Source: Paenibacillus rubinfantis (GTDB lineage: Bacteria > Bacillota > Bacilli > Paenibacillales > Paenibacillaceae). Taken from it: 64,000 nucleotides of DNA. Numbering within the stretch: the first letter of the stretch is position 1; each line of letters starts with the position of its first letter. Where the stretch lies: assembly GCF_001486505.1 (NCBI RefSeq), contig NZ_LN909063.1:472727-536726 (forward strand). Direction: 5' to 3'. Positions 1 to 9,716 of the stretch are shown here, in pieces. Position numbers and translations under genes: made by a program. Below the pieces are notes generated by a model. It saw only the letters and a program-made list of their open reading frames with translations. It did no database searches and was not told the origin of the DNA.

Positions 1-261
1 TTCCAGCCCAAGGTTTCGTTTGAAGGGGATGATCTCGATGCGATCAAAGGGCTGGTGGCTGCCGGGTTGGGCTTAACGCTGCTTCCAGAAATCGCGTTGG
101 GCGAGCATATTCCGTCCACGATCGTGTCGCTGCCGATGATGGAGCCGCAGGTAACTCGGGACGTTGGGGTGATTGTTCCGGCCAATCGGGAGCTTGCACC
201 AACGGAAAAACTCTTTTATGACTTTCTGAAGGAGACATTACCGTCCTCTTACGGAATTTAG
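1..261 (+). CDS. LysR-family transcriptional regulator, C-terminal fragment
   Basis: The reading frame is already open at base 1 and ends at a TAA at 259-261, so the gene starts outside the window. The visible part reads like the end of a LysR effector-binding domain: the stretch AAGLGLTLLPE, a loop and a terminal helix. The same GLGLTLLPE-type signature is seen in the complete LysR protein at 10226-11119. The DNA-binding half is missing, so the target genes cannot be named. A terminator follows directly. Confidence 0.75.
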   Translation, partial: FQPKVSFEGDDLDAIKGLVAAGLGLTLLPEIALGEHIPSTIVSLPMMEPQVTRDVGVIVPANRELAPTEKLFYDFLKETLPSSYGI

Positions 262-287
262 AATTCATCGAAAATTGATATCAATCA

Positions 288-323
288 GGGCCGTGAAAAT
301 TGTCACTTGCACGGTCCTTTTTT
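288..323 (+). terminator. Rho-independent terminator after the LysR gene
   Basis: GGGCCGTG and CACGGTCC (one G-T pair) form a stem around a ~12-nt loop, followed by a run of T at 318-323. Confidence 0.75.
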
Positions 324-333
324 GTTGAAAATG

Positions 334-384
334 TGTTACAATTTATTCGGATTGTTCAAGGTTAAGATGTGCAAATTTTCACTA
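334..384 (+). promoter_or_regulatory. Candidate extended -10 promoter and Rex-like operator for yjlC-ndh
   Basis: TGT followed by TACAAT (334-342) looks like an extended -10 element; no good -35 is visible. Downstream, 367-384 reads ATGTGCAAATTTTCACTA, which matches 11 of 14 fixed positions of the Rex box TTGTGAA-N4-TTCACAA. In B. subtilis the homologous yjlC-ndh operon is repressed by Rex, which senses NADH/NAD. The position downstream of the putative start site would fit repression. The site is also a partial match to TGTGA-N6-TCACA. Confidence 0.5.
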
Positions 385-421
385 ACTTAATGCGGTTAGA
401 GGCATCCAAAGGAGGAACACT

Positions 422-499
422 ATGCATGAACTGAAGTTCGGCAGGGTAGTCCTCAGATTATCGCAAAGGAGAATCGTATATGTCAGAAACAGTTACTGA
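422..499 (+). CDS. Possible 25-residue leader ORF overlapping yjlC
   Basis: An ATG at 422 follows a very good ribosome site (AAAGGAGG, about 410-417) and opens a 25-codon frame ending with TGA at 497-499. This lies 20 bases inside yjlC in another frame. It could be a translated leader that couples translation to yjlC, or the AAAGGAGG could be a chance purine run. No recognisable domain. Confidence 0.3.
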   Translation: MHELKFGRVVLRLSQRRIVYVRNSY

Positions 500-920
500 A
501 ACGAAGGCGGAGCAAACCGCGGCCCCGGCCGCAAGCGGGCAGCAGGAGCTCCTGGAGCAGCTCTTGAAGCCGGAGGTGCAGCAATCGCTGACCGCGCTGG
601 TTGAGCAGCTTCCCAAATTAAACGAACTCGTTGGGGCTTTGACGAAAACGTATGATTTTGCCAAAACAGTGGCTTCCGATGAAACTCTGAAGAGCGACAC
701 CGTTGGCGCCATCTCGGAAATTGCGGGACCGGTTGTGGGGAAAGTGAAGCACCTGGCCGCCAACGTGATCGAAGCGAAGGACCGTGCCGAGGATAGCCAA
801 GAGGTGATCGGGGTGTTTGGGTTGATGAAGATGCTAAAGGATCCGCAAACCCAAAAGCTGCTTCGGTTCGTGAACGCTTATCTTCAGGTTTCCGGTGAAC
901 GGGATCGTCATCAAAACTAA
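480..920 (+). CDS. yjlC: YjlC-like DUF1641 protein
   Basis: A 146-residue protein, mostly helical and acidic, with an N-terminal Ala/Gln/Glu-rich tail followed by the DUF1641 core (about residues 25-140, including GLMKMLKDPQTQKLL). AAAGGAG at 465-471 sits 8 bases before the ATG. DUF1641 proteins are found beside FAD-dependent oxidoreductases, and in B. subtilis YjlC is encoded directly upstream of the NADH dehydrogenase Ndh, as here (15-bp gap). It is probably an accessory to that enzyme; the biochemical role is unknown. A Rex-like box precedes the operon. Confidence 0.8.
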   Translation: MSETVTETKAEQTAAPAASGQQELLEQLLKPEVQQSLTALVEQLPKLNELVGALTKTYDFAKTVASDETLKSDTVGAISEIAGPVVGKVKHLAANVIEAKDRAEDSQEVIGVFGLMKMLKDPQTQKLLRFVNAYLQVSGERDRHQN

Positions 921-935
921 CGGAGGAAAACGATT

Positions 936-2114
936 ATGTCTAAACATATTTTGATTTTGGGTGCCGGCTACGGCGGCGTGCTTAGCGCTTTGTCGGCTCG
1001 TAAGTATATGGATAAATCGCAAGCTCGGATTACGGTAGTGAACCAATATCCAACACATCAGATCATCACCGAGCTGCATCGCTTGGCGGCGGGCAGTATT
1101 TCCGAACGTGCGGTGTCGCTGCCGTTGGAGAAGCTGTTCAAAGGCAAAGACATCGACCTGCGGATCGCGAAGGTTGAGAATTTTTCGGTAGATAAAAAAG
1201 AGGTCAAACTTTCCGACGGCACCGTCTTGTCTTATGACGCCCTCGTTGTAGGTCTGGGCAGCATCACCGCTTATTTCGGCATTCCGGGCTTGGAGAAGTA
1301 CAGCATGGTGCTGAAGTCGGCAGACGACGCTAACCGGATCCATGAGCATATCGAAGCGCGCATTCGTGAATATGCGAACTCCGGCAACGAAGCGGACGCT
1401 GCGATTGTGATCGGCGGCGGCGGATTAACCGGTGTCGAGCTCGTTGGGGAAATCGCGGATAAACTGCCGGAGCTGACGAAGAAGTACGGCGTACCGCAAG
1501 GCGACATCAAGCTGATGCTGGTTGAGGCGGGACCGAAGATTTTGCCGGTGCTGCCGGACGTGTTGATTGAACGTGCCACCGCCAGCCTTGAGAAACGCGG
1601 CGTGAAGTTCCTGACCGGTCTGCCGGTGACGAATGTGGAAGGCAACACGATCGACCTGAAGGACGGGCAAAAGCTCGTGGCGAACACCTTCGTTTGGACG
1701 GGTGGCGTGCAAGGCAATCCGCTGGTTGGTGAATCGGGCTTGGAAGTCAATCGCGGCCGCGCTTCGGTTAATGAGTTCCTGCAGTCTGTATCTCATCCGG
1801 ACGTGTTTGTGGCCGGCGACAGCGCTGTCTACATGGGACCGGACGGTCGTCCTTACCCGCCAACCGCGCAAATCGCATGGCAAATGGGCGAGCTGATCGG
1901 CTACAATCTATTTGCTTACCTGGGCGGCAAGCCAATGAACACCTTCAGCCCGGTTAACTCCGGTACGCTGGCCTCCCTCGGACGCAAGGATGCCGTGGCG
2001 ACGATTGGCGCAAGCAATACCCAACTGCGTGGTCTGCCAGCAACGATGATGAAGGAAGCAAGCAACATCCGGTATTTGTCCCATATCAAAGGGCTTGATG
2101 CTTTGGCTTATTAA
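936..2114 (+). CDS. ndh: Type II NADH dehydrogenase (NDH-2)
   Basis: A 392-residue flavoprotein of the normal NDH-2 length. It has an N-terminal FAD-binding Rossmann motif (GAGYGG, residues 9-14), a second NAD(H)-binding motif (IGGGGLTGVELVGE, about 158-171), and a late GD motif (VFVAGDSA, about 291-298) contacting FAD. The C-terminus is amphipathic, as expected for a monotopic membrane enzyme. It should oxidise NADH and reduce menaquinone without pumping protons. It forms an operon with yjlC; the ribosome site is CGGAGGAAAACGATT before the ATG. Redox control by Rex is inferred from the upstream box and from the B. subtilis orthologue. Confidence 0.9.
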   Translation: MSKHILILGAGYGGVLSALSARKYMDKSQARITVVNQYPTHQIITELHRLAAGSISERAVSLPLEKLFKGKDIDLRIAKVENFSVDKKEVKLSDGTVLSYDALVVGLGSITAYFGIPGLEKYSMVLKSADDANRIHEHIEARIREYANSGNEADAAIVIGGGGLTGVELVGEIADKLPELTKKYGVPQGDIKLMLVEAGPKILPVLPDVLIERATASLEKRGVKFLTGLPVTNVEGNTIDLKDGQKLVANTFVWTGGVQGNPLVGESGLEVNRGRASVNEFLQSVSHPDVFVAGDSAVYMGPDGRPYPPTAQIAWQMGELIGYNLFAYLGGKPMNTFSPVNSGTLASLGRKDAVATIGASNTQLRGLPATMMKEASNIRYLSHIKGLDALAY

Positions 2115-2152
2115 TCGGGATAGCCACTAACTAAAAAGCCTGTAAATACAAA

Positions 2153-2191
2153 AGAGTCGCCGGGAGGATCAACCTCCCGGCGACTCTTTTT
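2153..2191. terminator. Bidirectional terminator between ndh and gdhA
   Basis: A perfect 15-bp stem (AGAGTCGCCGGGAGG and its complement) around the loop ATCAA, with A-rich sequence on the left and TTTTT on the right. It can serve both convergent genes. Confidence 0.9.
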
Positions 2192-2205
2192 ACTATAGAT
2201 CTGAT

Positions 2206-3624
<1,419 letters not shown>

Positions 3625-3652
3625 TCACCATTTCACGATATTTATGACCTCT

Positions 3653-3681
3653 ATTGTAATATTGATGTAAGCTATTAACAA
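3653..3681 (-). promoter_or_regulatory. sigA promoter of gdhA
   Basis: On the minus strand: TTGTTA (3681-3676), 17-bp spacer, TACAAT (3658-3653), about 70 bases upstream of the gdhA ATG. Confidence 0.6.
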
Positions 3682-3790
3682 AGCTAATTTGAGATCAAGT
3701 TGATGATCGAATGAGATGAACTGGAGTGGAGATCGGCCTTGCGGTAAGGTGGATCAGGAGTATTATGTCCGGGAATAGGCGGTTCAGACG

Positions 3791-3846
3791 AAAAAAAACG
3801 GCCCACTCCGCAAGCGTGTTGGATGCGGTTTGGACCGTTCTTTTGG
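3791..3846 (-). terminator. Terminator after the nitroreductase gene
   Basis: An imperfect hairpin (ACGGCCCA...CCGCA pairing with TGCGG...TGGACCGT) flanked by an A8 run on the left and TTCTTTT on the right. It follows the minus-strand nitroreductase gene. Confidence 0.55.
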
Positions 3847-3856
3847 GGTCTGGTAA

Positions 3857-4507
3857 TTATTTCTGGAAGGCGTTAAAATAAGTCACCCGGTCCGCCGACA
3901 GACGTGGCGTCGCATGAGCCGGTTTCGCGGCCTTGCCGATGGCGATTAACAGGATCGGCTTCAAGGTTTCCGGTACCTCGAAAGCCTCGGCGAATTGCTC
4001 GGCGTTATATCCACCCATCGGCACGGTGTCATAACCTTTAGCTTTGGCGATCAGCATCAGCTGCATCGACACCAGGCCGGCGTCCAACAGACTGATTTGA
4101 TACAAACGATCCGTTCCCATGCTGCCATAACCTTTTTGTAGGCGCTCAACAAAGTTAGCTTTGACCTCTTCCGTCATGGCGCCAATCCGAACCGCCTCGG
4201 CATAAATCTCTTCGGCGCGCTCGTACGAGCGAAGATCGCCCAACACGGCAATCACGGCTGCCGAATCCACAACCTGTTGCTGATTGTTGGCGATCGGGAG
4301 CAGCTTCTCCTTTAACTGCGGCTCATCGATGATCAGGAACCGCCAAGGCTGCAAATTGGATGAGGATGGAGCGGACAAGGACAGCTCCACGATTTCTTTG
4401 AGTTCCTCGCGGGGGATTTTTACCGTCGGGTCGTAGGCGCGGACGGAATGTCTTTCCTTCAGGACGGTATAAAAATCATTTAAATCCACTTGATTTAACG
4501 TGCTCAT
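3857..4507 (-). CDS. Nitroreductase-family FMN oxidoreductase, YdgI-like
   Basis: A 216-residue nitroreductase fold protein with the N-terminal FMN/phosphate motif ERHSVRAYDP, the SAPSSSNLQPWRF segment, and the C-terminal PILLIAIGK stretch. It resembles B. subtilis YdgI over its length. The family uses NAD(P)H to reduce nitro compounds or quinones; the substrate here is unknown. The start at 4507 is chosen because AAAGGGTGGAG lies about 8 bases upstream. Further upstream in-frame codons have no ribosome site. It is monocistronic with its own strong promoter. Confidence 0.85.
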   Translation of the reverse strand: MSTLNQVDLNDFYTVLKERHSVRAYDPTVKIPREELKEIVELSLSAPSSSNLQPWRFLIIDEPQLKEKLLPIANNQQQVVDSAAVIAVLGDLRSYERAEEIYAEAVRIGAMTEEVKANFVERLQKGYGSMGTDRLYQISLLDAGLVSMQLMLIAKAKGYDTVPMGGYNAEQFAEAFEVPETLKPILLIAIGKAAKPAHATPRLSADRVTYFNAFQK

Positions 4508-4550
4508 TTTAACAGCTCCACCCTTTCTATTTCGTTTTCTGTATGTGACC

Positions 4551-4587
4551 AGTATAATCCTCAACTGTTACGATTACAAGTACAGTT
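4551..4587 (-). promoter_or_regulatory. sigA promoter of the nitroreductase gene with overlapping inverted repeat
   Basis: On the minus strand: TTGTAA (4579-4574), 17-bp spacer, TATACT (4556-4551). The palindromic arms AACTGT (4563-4568) and ACAGTT (4582-4587) straddle the -35, so a repressor could bind there. Confidence 0.6.
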
Positions 4588-4689
4588 AATGGGGACAGGA
4601 AGTTAAAAACTTGTGGTTCCTTAGGATAACCAGTATCTTAAAGAGGGAGTTGAACGACTTCGATTTTTCAAATACAGGGAGGGATTCAC

Positions 4690-5667
4690 ATGACATTGCA
4701 GATCGGAATCGTGGGTACGGGGTGGTTCAGCAAGGTGCATGGCGATATATTGGCGGGCTTGGACGGCGTTCGAGTGGCAGCGGTTACAGGGACGACGGCG
4801 GCGAAAGCGCAGGCCTTGGCGGACCGCTATCCGGGGGCTATTGGCTTCGGCAGCTTAACGGATATGCTGGACTCGCAGAAGCTCGATGCCGTGTATCTCT
4901 GTATCCCGCCAGCAGCGCATGGGGAGATTGAAGCCGAGTTGATCGAACGGGGCATTCCCTTTTTCGTGGAGAAGCCGCTGGCTGCAGATCTGGAGACGCC
5001 TCAACGGATTCTCGCACGGTTACAGCAAAAACCGTTGGTTCATGCGGTAGGCTATCATTTTCGTTATAAAGAATCGATTCGTAAGCTGAAGGAATCCCTG
5101 GAAGGTCGGACGATCGGCATGGCCCTGGGCGCTTGGATGGGCGACATGCCGCAAGTGGCCTGGTGGCGTAGCCTGGAGGGGTCCGGCGGGCAGTTCGTGG
5201 AGCAGACGACCCACATCGTTGACCTGCTTCGTTATACGGTTGGCGAGGTCAGCGAGGTGTACGCCGCCTACGGAAACCGGGTCGTGCAGGAACGCTTCGA
5301 GAACGTGACCGTCCCGGACGTGGGTACCGTCACGATGAAGCTGCAGAGCGGAGCGGTGGCCACCATCTCCAATACCTGCATTTTGCCGGGCGGCATATCC
5401 GAAGTTGGGCTGCAATTGTACACTGATGGCGGCATTCTGGCCTGGAGCCCGGAGCGGCTGGAGATCAACCTGCCGGGGACGAAGACGGTTTATACGGGAC
5501 AAGATAATCCCTACCTCGCGGAGACGGAGGCGTTTATCCATGCCCTGCGTACTGGCGATACCTCGCGGATCTTGTCGGACTACGCCGATGCCATGCGAAC
5601 CCAGCAGATCACCTGCGCCGCCTTGGAGTCGGCTCGGACGGGGAACCCGGTACGCGTTGGAGAATAA
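4690..5667 (+). CDS. Gfo/Idh/MocA-family NAD(P)-dependent oxidoreductase
   Basis: A 325-residue protein with the family architecture. An N-terminal Rossmann domain has GIVGTGWFSKVH (residues 6-17) and the EKPLA motif (about 94-98). The C-terminal alpha/beta domain has the catalytic-type stretch GGQFVEQTTHIVDLLRY. Members dehydrogenate sugars, inositols or related alcohols; the substrate cannot be told from sequence. The ATG follows ACAGGGAGGGATTCAC. The gene stands alone, with no sugar transporter or regulator next to it. Confidence 0.85.
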   Translation: MTLQIGIVGTGWFSKVHGDILAGLDGVRVAAVTGTTAAKAQALADRYPGAIGFGSLTDMLDSQKLDAVYLCIPPAAHGEIEAELIERGIPFFVEKPLAADLETPQRILARLQQKPLVHAVGYHFRYKESIRKLKESLEGRTIGMALGAWMGDMPQVAWWRSLEGSGGQFVEQTTHIVDLLRYTVGEVSEVYAAYGNRVVQERFENVTVPDVGTVTMKLQSGAVATISNTCILPGGISEVGLQLYTDGGILAWSPERLEINLPGTKTVYTGQDNPYLAETEAFIHALRTGDTSRILSDYADAMRTQQITCAALESARTGNPVRVGE

Positions 5668-5724
5668 GGAAAATTTGAAATATATGTGATCTTTTTCGTT
5701 GTGGAAAGATAAAGAAATCCAGAT

Positions 5725-5742
5725 TTGTAATCCGAATCACAA
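5725..5742 (+). promoter_or_regulatory. Fnr/Rex-type operator upstream of norZ
   Basis: TTGTAATCCGAATCACAA matches the Bacillus Fnr consensus TGTGA-N6-TCACA at 9 of 10 positions (TGTAA-N6-TCACA). It lies about 40 bases upstream of a plausible weak -10 (TCTTAT at 5760-5765), with no good -35. That is the arrangement expected for activation. A Bacillus-type Fnr is encoded just downstream of norZ. It also matches the Rex box at 11 of 14 positions. Confidence 0.55.
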
Positions 5743-5800
5743 TTCCCTTCCTTCTGAAATCTTATCCTGAGTCTGTCTAGAGGAAAGGAGAGACGAGGGA

Positions 5801-8110
5801 ATGAAGGGAAATCAAGCCCAAAATTCATTTTTGAAGGGAATTCTGATCTGTGTCCTTTTGCTGAGCTTTACGGTACTGATTGCCGGAGGATATTGGATTT
5901 TTAAATCGCAGGCACCTACGCCGCTGAAGGTCGTGAATAGCTCAGGTGAAGTGTTGACGACCCAGGAGCAAATTACCGGGGGGCAAGCAGTATTTCAGAA
6001 GTATGGCCTGATGGACTACGCCACCGTGCTAGGGCATGGTTCTTATTTGGGGCCGGATTACACGGCGCAGGCGCTCAAAATCATCACGGATGCCATGCAT
6101 GATACGCATGCGCAAGCGGAGTACGGGGTGGATTATGCCAACCTGGCTTCGGAGCAGCAGACGTTGATTTTTGAGAAGGTCAAGGCGGAAATGAAGCAGA
6201 ACCGCTACGACAAAAACGCCAAAACCTTGGTTCTGACGGACGGCCAGGCGGAAGGTTTGGAGCGGGTTCGCGCCTATTATGATCAGGTCTTCACGGAAGG
6301 CGACGGGCGTGGCATTCAGCCTGATTTGTTCGGAAACGAGACGATGCCGGAGGAAAGCCGCGCATATGTGGCGCCGGGGGATATGCGCAAGCAAATCGCC
6401 GATTTCTTCTTCTGGACCGCATGGCTGTCCGGGACGCAGCGGCCGGGCGACACGATTACGTACACGAACAACTGGCCGTATTTCGAAGATGCTGGCAATA
6501 CGATGAGTTATTCCGCTATTTTATGGAGCGGCGTCAGTATGACGGTTTTGATACTCGTGCTGGGATTAATCTTGTATTTCTACAACCGCTACCGGCTGTA
6601 TATGCAGGAAGCTTATGAGCCGGGCAAATTCCCGGTATTGGATCTAAACCGCATGCCGGTGACGGCAAGCCAGGTCAAAACGGCGAAATACTTTCTCGTC
6701 GTTGTGCTTCTATTCCTGATCCAGGTTGGTTTCGGGGCGTTGCTGGCGCATTATTACGTTGAACCTAACGGCTTCTTCGGATTGGATTGGATCGTTAAGC
6801 TGTTCCCGTTTAATATCGCCAAATCGTATCATTTGCAGCTGGTTATCCTTTGGGTCGCGACAGCGTGGCTGGGTATGGGGATTTACGTGGCTCCGCTCGT
6901 CGGCGGGAAGGAGCCGAAACGCCAGGGGCTGCTGGTCGACATCCTGTTCTGGGCACTGGTCGCGCTCACGGCGGGGAGTACGATCGGGGAATGGCTTGGC
7001 GCCAAAGGCTACCTCGGCAACCTGTGGTTCTGGTTAGGTCATCAAGGCTGGGAGTACCTGGAGTTAGGTCGCTTCTGGCAAATCCTGCTGGTGGTCGGCA
7101 TGGCGATCTGGCTGTATATCGTGTACCGCGCCATCCGCAGCGCGCTGCGGAAGGAAACCGATAAGGGCGGGTTAACGCATTTGCTGTTTTATTCAGCGAT
7201 CGCGGTGCCGTTCTTCTATATCTTTGCCTTCTTCTTTAATCCAACGACATCGTTCACTTACGCCGATTATTGGCGGTGGTGGATCATCCATTTGTGGGTC
7301 GAAGGGATCTTTGAGGTCTTTGCCGTTGTTGTTATCGGCTTCCTGATGGTGCGTATGAAGCTGGTGACGAAGGAATCCACGGTGCGCTCGTTATTGTTCC
7401 AGCTGATTTTGCTGCTGGGCAGCGGCGTGATCGGGATCGGACACCACTACTACTACAACGGATCGGCGGAGATTTGGATTGCCTTGGGCGCGGTATTCTC
7501 GGCGCTGGAAGTTATTCCGCTGACGCTGTTGATCTTAGAGGCTTACGACCAATACAAAATGATGAAGGATGGCGGCCAAACGTTCCCGTACACCTCCGCC
7601 TTCCGATTCCTGGTGTCGACGGCGATTTGGAACTTGGTTGGCGCAGGGGTGCTGGGCTACTTGATCAACCTGCCTGCAGTCAACTATTTCATGCACGGCT
7701 CCACGCTGACGACGGCGCATGCGCACGGATCGATGATGGGCGTGTACGGCATGTTTGCGATCGCGGTGCTGCTGTACACGATGCGCAACATCGTGAAGCC
7801 GGAGCAATGGAACGACAAGCTGCTGCGGATCTCCTGCTGGGGATTGAACATCGGGTTAACAGGGATGATCGTGATCACCCTCCTGCCGGTCGGCTTTATC
7901 CAGTTGAAGCATTCGTTTGACTTTGGCTTCTGGTCAGCGCGCGATTTCTCCTTCTATCAACAGGATACGGTAAGCCTGCTGTTGTGGCTGCGGATGATTC
8001 CGGACACGATCTTTATCGTGGCGGGGATTGTGCCGCTGGTGTACGTCGTCGTCCGTTCGATGTTCCACCTGCGTAAACCCAACGTCGCCGAAGAAGAAAG
8101 CTTCGAGTAG
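5801..8110 (+). CDS. norZ: Quinol-dependent nitric oxide reductase (qNOR)
   Basis: A 769-residue single-chain qNOR. An N-terminal membrane anchor and a ~200-residue extracytoplasmic NorC-like domain without haem-binding CXXCH are followed by about 13 membrane helices of the haem-copper oxidase fold. Metal-ligand and pocket stretches visible include SYHLQLVILW, GHQGWEYLELGRFWQ, HLWVEGIFEVF, GHHYYYNG and AHAHGSMMGVYG. The enzyme reduces NO to N2O with menaquinol electrons, protecting against NO or completing part of denitrification. No nitrite reductase is in the window, so NO detoxification is at least as likely. It is followed 12 bp later by an fnr gene, probably in the same transcript. Confidence 0.93.
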   Translation: MKGNQAQNSFLKGILICVLLLSFTVLIAGGYWIFKSQAPTPLKVVNSSGEVLTTQEQITGGQAVFQKYGLMDYATVLGHGSYLGPDYTAQALKIITDAMHDTHAQAEYGVDYANLASEQQTLIFEKVKAEMKQNRYDKNAKTLVLTDGQAEGLERVRAYYDQVFTEGDGRGIQPDLFGNETMPEESRAYVAPGDMRKQIADFFFWTAWLSGTQRPGDTITYTNNWPYFEDAGNTMSYSAILWSGVSMTVLILVLGLILYFYNRYRLYMQEAYEPGKFPVLDLNRMPVTASQVKTAKYFLVVVLLFLIQVGFGALLAHYYVEPNGFFGLDWIVKLFPFNIAKSYHLQLVILWVATAWLGMGIYVAPLVGGKEPKRQGLLVDILFWALVALTAGSTIGEWLGAKGYLGNLWFWLGHQGWEYLELGRFWQILLVVGMAIWLYIVYRAIRSALRKETDKGGLTHLLFYSAIAVPFFYIFAFFFNPTTSFTYADYWRWWIIHLWVEGIFEVFAVVVIGFLMVRMKLVTKESTVRSLLFQLILLLGSGVIGIGHHYYYNGSAEIWIALGAVFSALEVIPLTLLILEAYDQYKMMKDGGQTFPYTSAFRFLVSTAIWNLVGAGVLGYLINLPAVNYFMHGSTLTTAHAHGSMMGVYGMFAIAVLLYTMRNIVKPEQWNDKLLRISCWGLNIGLTGMIVITLLPVGFIQLKHSFDFGFWSARDFSFYQQDTVSLLLWLRMIPDTIFIVAGIVPLVYVVVRSMFHLRKPNVAEEESFE

Positions 8111-8122
8111 GAGGCGGGGAGT

Positions 8123-8857
8123 ATGGCGCATTCCATCGAGTTGTTGCGCTCCTTCCCCTTATTTCAAGGGCTCCCCGCAGAGGAGGTCGCCCGGATCGCC
8201 CGGCTCACCGTCCCCCGGCTGCTGCCGCGGAGGGCGGCGGTATTCCGGGAGGGGGATGAGGTGGAGTCGATTTATTTTGTGGCGAACGGTTTGATCAAAA
8301 CAAGCCGGACCGACGAGAAAGGCAATGAACAGATCTTCTCGTTCCTGAAGCAAGGCGACATGTTCCCGCTGACAGGCCGCTTTGATGCGGAAGTCTCGCC
8401 GGTAACCGCCTCAACCGTCGTCGAAACCAGCTTGCTCGCCATCCCGCTTCGCACCTTCGAGCAGCTTCTGGCCAGCTCGCCGGAACTGGCGTTTAAGATG
8501 ATGGGGCTCATGAGCAGCAAAATCCGCGAGCTTCAAGACAAACTGTTGAATTTCAATCAACGGAGCGTAGAAGACCGAGGGATTTCGTTCCTGATTTACT
8601 TAGCGGAGCATTTCGGAGTGGAACGGGGGGAGGAAGTGGTTGTTCCGATCCCGGTCACGCATCAGGAGCTCGCCAGCACGATCGGATTTGCACGGGAAAC
8701 GGTGAGCCGCCTTCTGACCAGTCTCCGCAAGGAAGGCATCGTTCAGGTCAGCCGCAAAGGCTTTGTCGTTCGGGATCTTCAGGCTTTGAAGGAAAAGGTG
8801 TGCGTCAAAGAAAATTGCCCGCATTGCCGCAGTCTGAAGGGTGTAAGGCAAGGGTAG
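8123..8857 (+). CDS. fnr: Crp/Fnr-family regulator, Bacillus-type Fnr
   Basis: A 244-residue cAMP-receptor-like regulator with an N-terminal cyclic-nucleotide-like beta barrel (about 10-115), a dimer helix, and a winged helix-turn-helix. The recognition helix is R191-E-T-V-S-R196, the arginine/glutamate arrangement that reads TGTGA half sites. The C-terminal tail has C227, C232 and C235 (CX4CX2C). B. subtilis Fnr ligates a [4Fe-4S] cluster with C227, C230, C235 and D141; D139 here could be the fourth ligand. This supports an oxygen- or NO-sensing Fe-S regulator. The ATG follows TAGGAGGCGGGGAGT, 12 bp after norZ. Confidence 0.85.
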   Translation: MAHSIELLRSFPLFQGLPAEEVARIARLTVPRLLPRRAAVFREGDEVESIYFVANGLIKTSRTDEKGNEQIFSFLKQGDMFPLTGRFDAEVSPVTASTVVETSLLAIPLRTFEQLLASSPELAFKMMGLMSSKIRELQDKLLNFNQRSVEDRGISFLIYLAEHFGVERGEEVVVPIPVTHQELASTIGFARETVSRLLTSLRKEGIVQVSRKGFVVRDLQALKEKVCVKENCPHCRSLKGVRQG

Positions 8858-8900
8858 AAAAGGTTGAACCAGCGTTGCTGTCCCGCTTAAGCTATGATAA

Positions 8901-8930
8901 GCCGCTCGCCGTAAGGCGAGCGGCTTCTTC
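8901..8930 (+). terminator. Terminator of the norZ-fnr operon
   Basis: GCCGCTCGCC-GTAA-GGCGAGCGGC perfect 10-bp stem with a GTAA loop, followed by TTCTTCATTCT. Confidence 0.85.
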
Positions 8931-8942
8931 ATTCTAACCCAC

Positions 8943-8970
8943 AAAAAAACAGCTCCGCCGAGGCGGAGCC
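8943..8970 (-). terminator. Terminator of the cidAB operon
   Basis: Perfect hairpin GCTCCGCC-GA-GGCGGAGC (8952-8969). On the minus strand it is followed by a T7 run (A7 at 8943-8949). Confidence 0.85.
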
Positions 8971-9032
8971 CAAAGCAATCCATATAAAAAATTAGGAGGA
9001 ACCTCATAGTAAATAGTGCCAACCCCCGGGGC

Positions 9033-9716
9033 TTAAAAATGCAGCACGGTGATCAGCATCGGAGCAACCCCTAACGTAATCAGGGCAGCCAGGATCATCG
9101 AGATACTGGAGATGGTCCCGGTCAAAGAGCTCAGCTCGAACGCTTTGGACGTCCCGGTCCCGTGGGCACTTGTCCCAAACAGTACGCCGCGGGCAACCTC
9201 TCCTTCAATGCGGAACAGCTTCATGACCAGCGGCCCAAGCATGGCGCCAAGCAAACCGGTCAGAATAACGAAAACTGCGGTAATATTCGGAACACCGCCG
9301 ATCACCTGCGACACGTTCATCGCAATCGGCGTGGTAACCGAGCGGGGGATTAAGCTGGAGATCAGCTGATTGTCGAGATGCAGCCATTCCGCCAGAAACG
9401 CGGAGGAGAACATCGCGACCACCGAGCCGCTCAGTACGCTGATGAGAATTTCTACCGCATGTTTTTTCAGCACGTTGTAGTATTTGTACAGCGGAATCGC
9501 AAACGCGATCGTGGCCGGCTGCAGCAGGCTGCTCAGCCACTTGCCGCCGGAATGATAAGCTTCATATGGGATTTGCGCCCACAGCAAGCCGATGACCAGA
9601 ATCAACGGAGTGATCAGCAGCGGGGATAAATATACTCTTGGCCGAATCCGATACAGCCGTTTGGTTAATCCGTAAATGATTAAGGTAGCTGCTAAGCAAA
9701 GTATGCCAATCATCAT
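9033..9716 (-). CDS. cidB: LrgB/CidB-family membrane protein
   Basis: A 227-residue polytopic membrane protein of the LrgB/CidB family, with several helices and the conserved central stretches IPRSVTTPIAMNVS and LFGTSAHGTGTSKAFE. Family members work with a CidA/LrgA partner in holin-like control of cell lysis, or in export of overflow metabolites such as pyruvate. It overlaps the upstream cidA-like gene by 4 bp (ATGA), so the two are translationally coupled. The divergent LysR gene makes this the ywbHG/ywbI (cidAB/cidR) arrangement rather than lrgAB/lytSR. Confidence 0.85.
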   Translation of the reverse strand: MMIGILCLAATLIIYGLTKRLYRIRPRVYLSPLLITPLILVIGLLWAQIPYEAYHSGGKWLSSLLQPATIAFAIPLYKYYNVLKKHAVEILISVLSGSVVAMFSSAFLAEWLHLDNQLISSLIPRSVTTPIAMNVSQVIGGVPNITAVFVILTGLLGAMLGPLVMKLFRIEGEVARGVLFGTSAHGTGTSKAFELSSLTGTISSISMILAALITLGVAPMLITVLHF

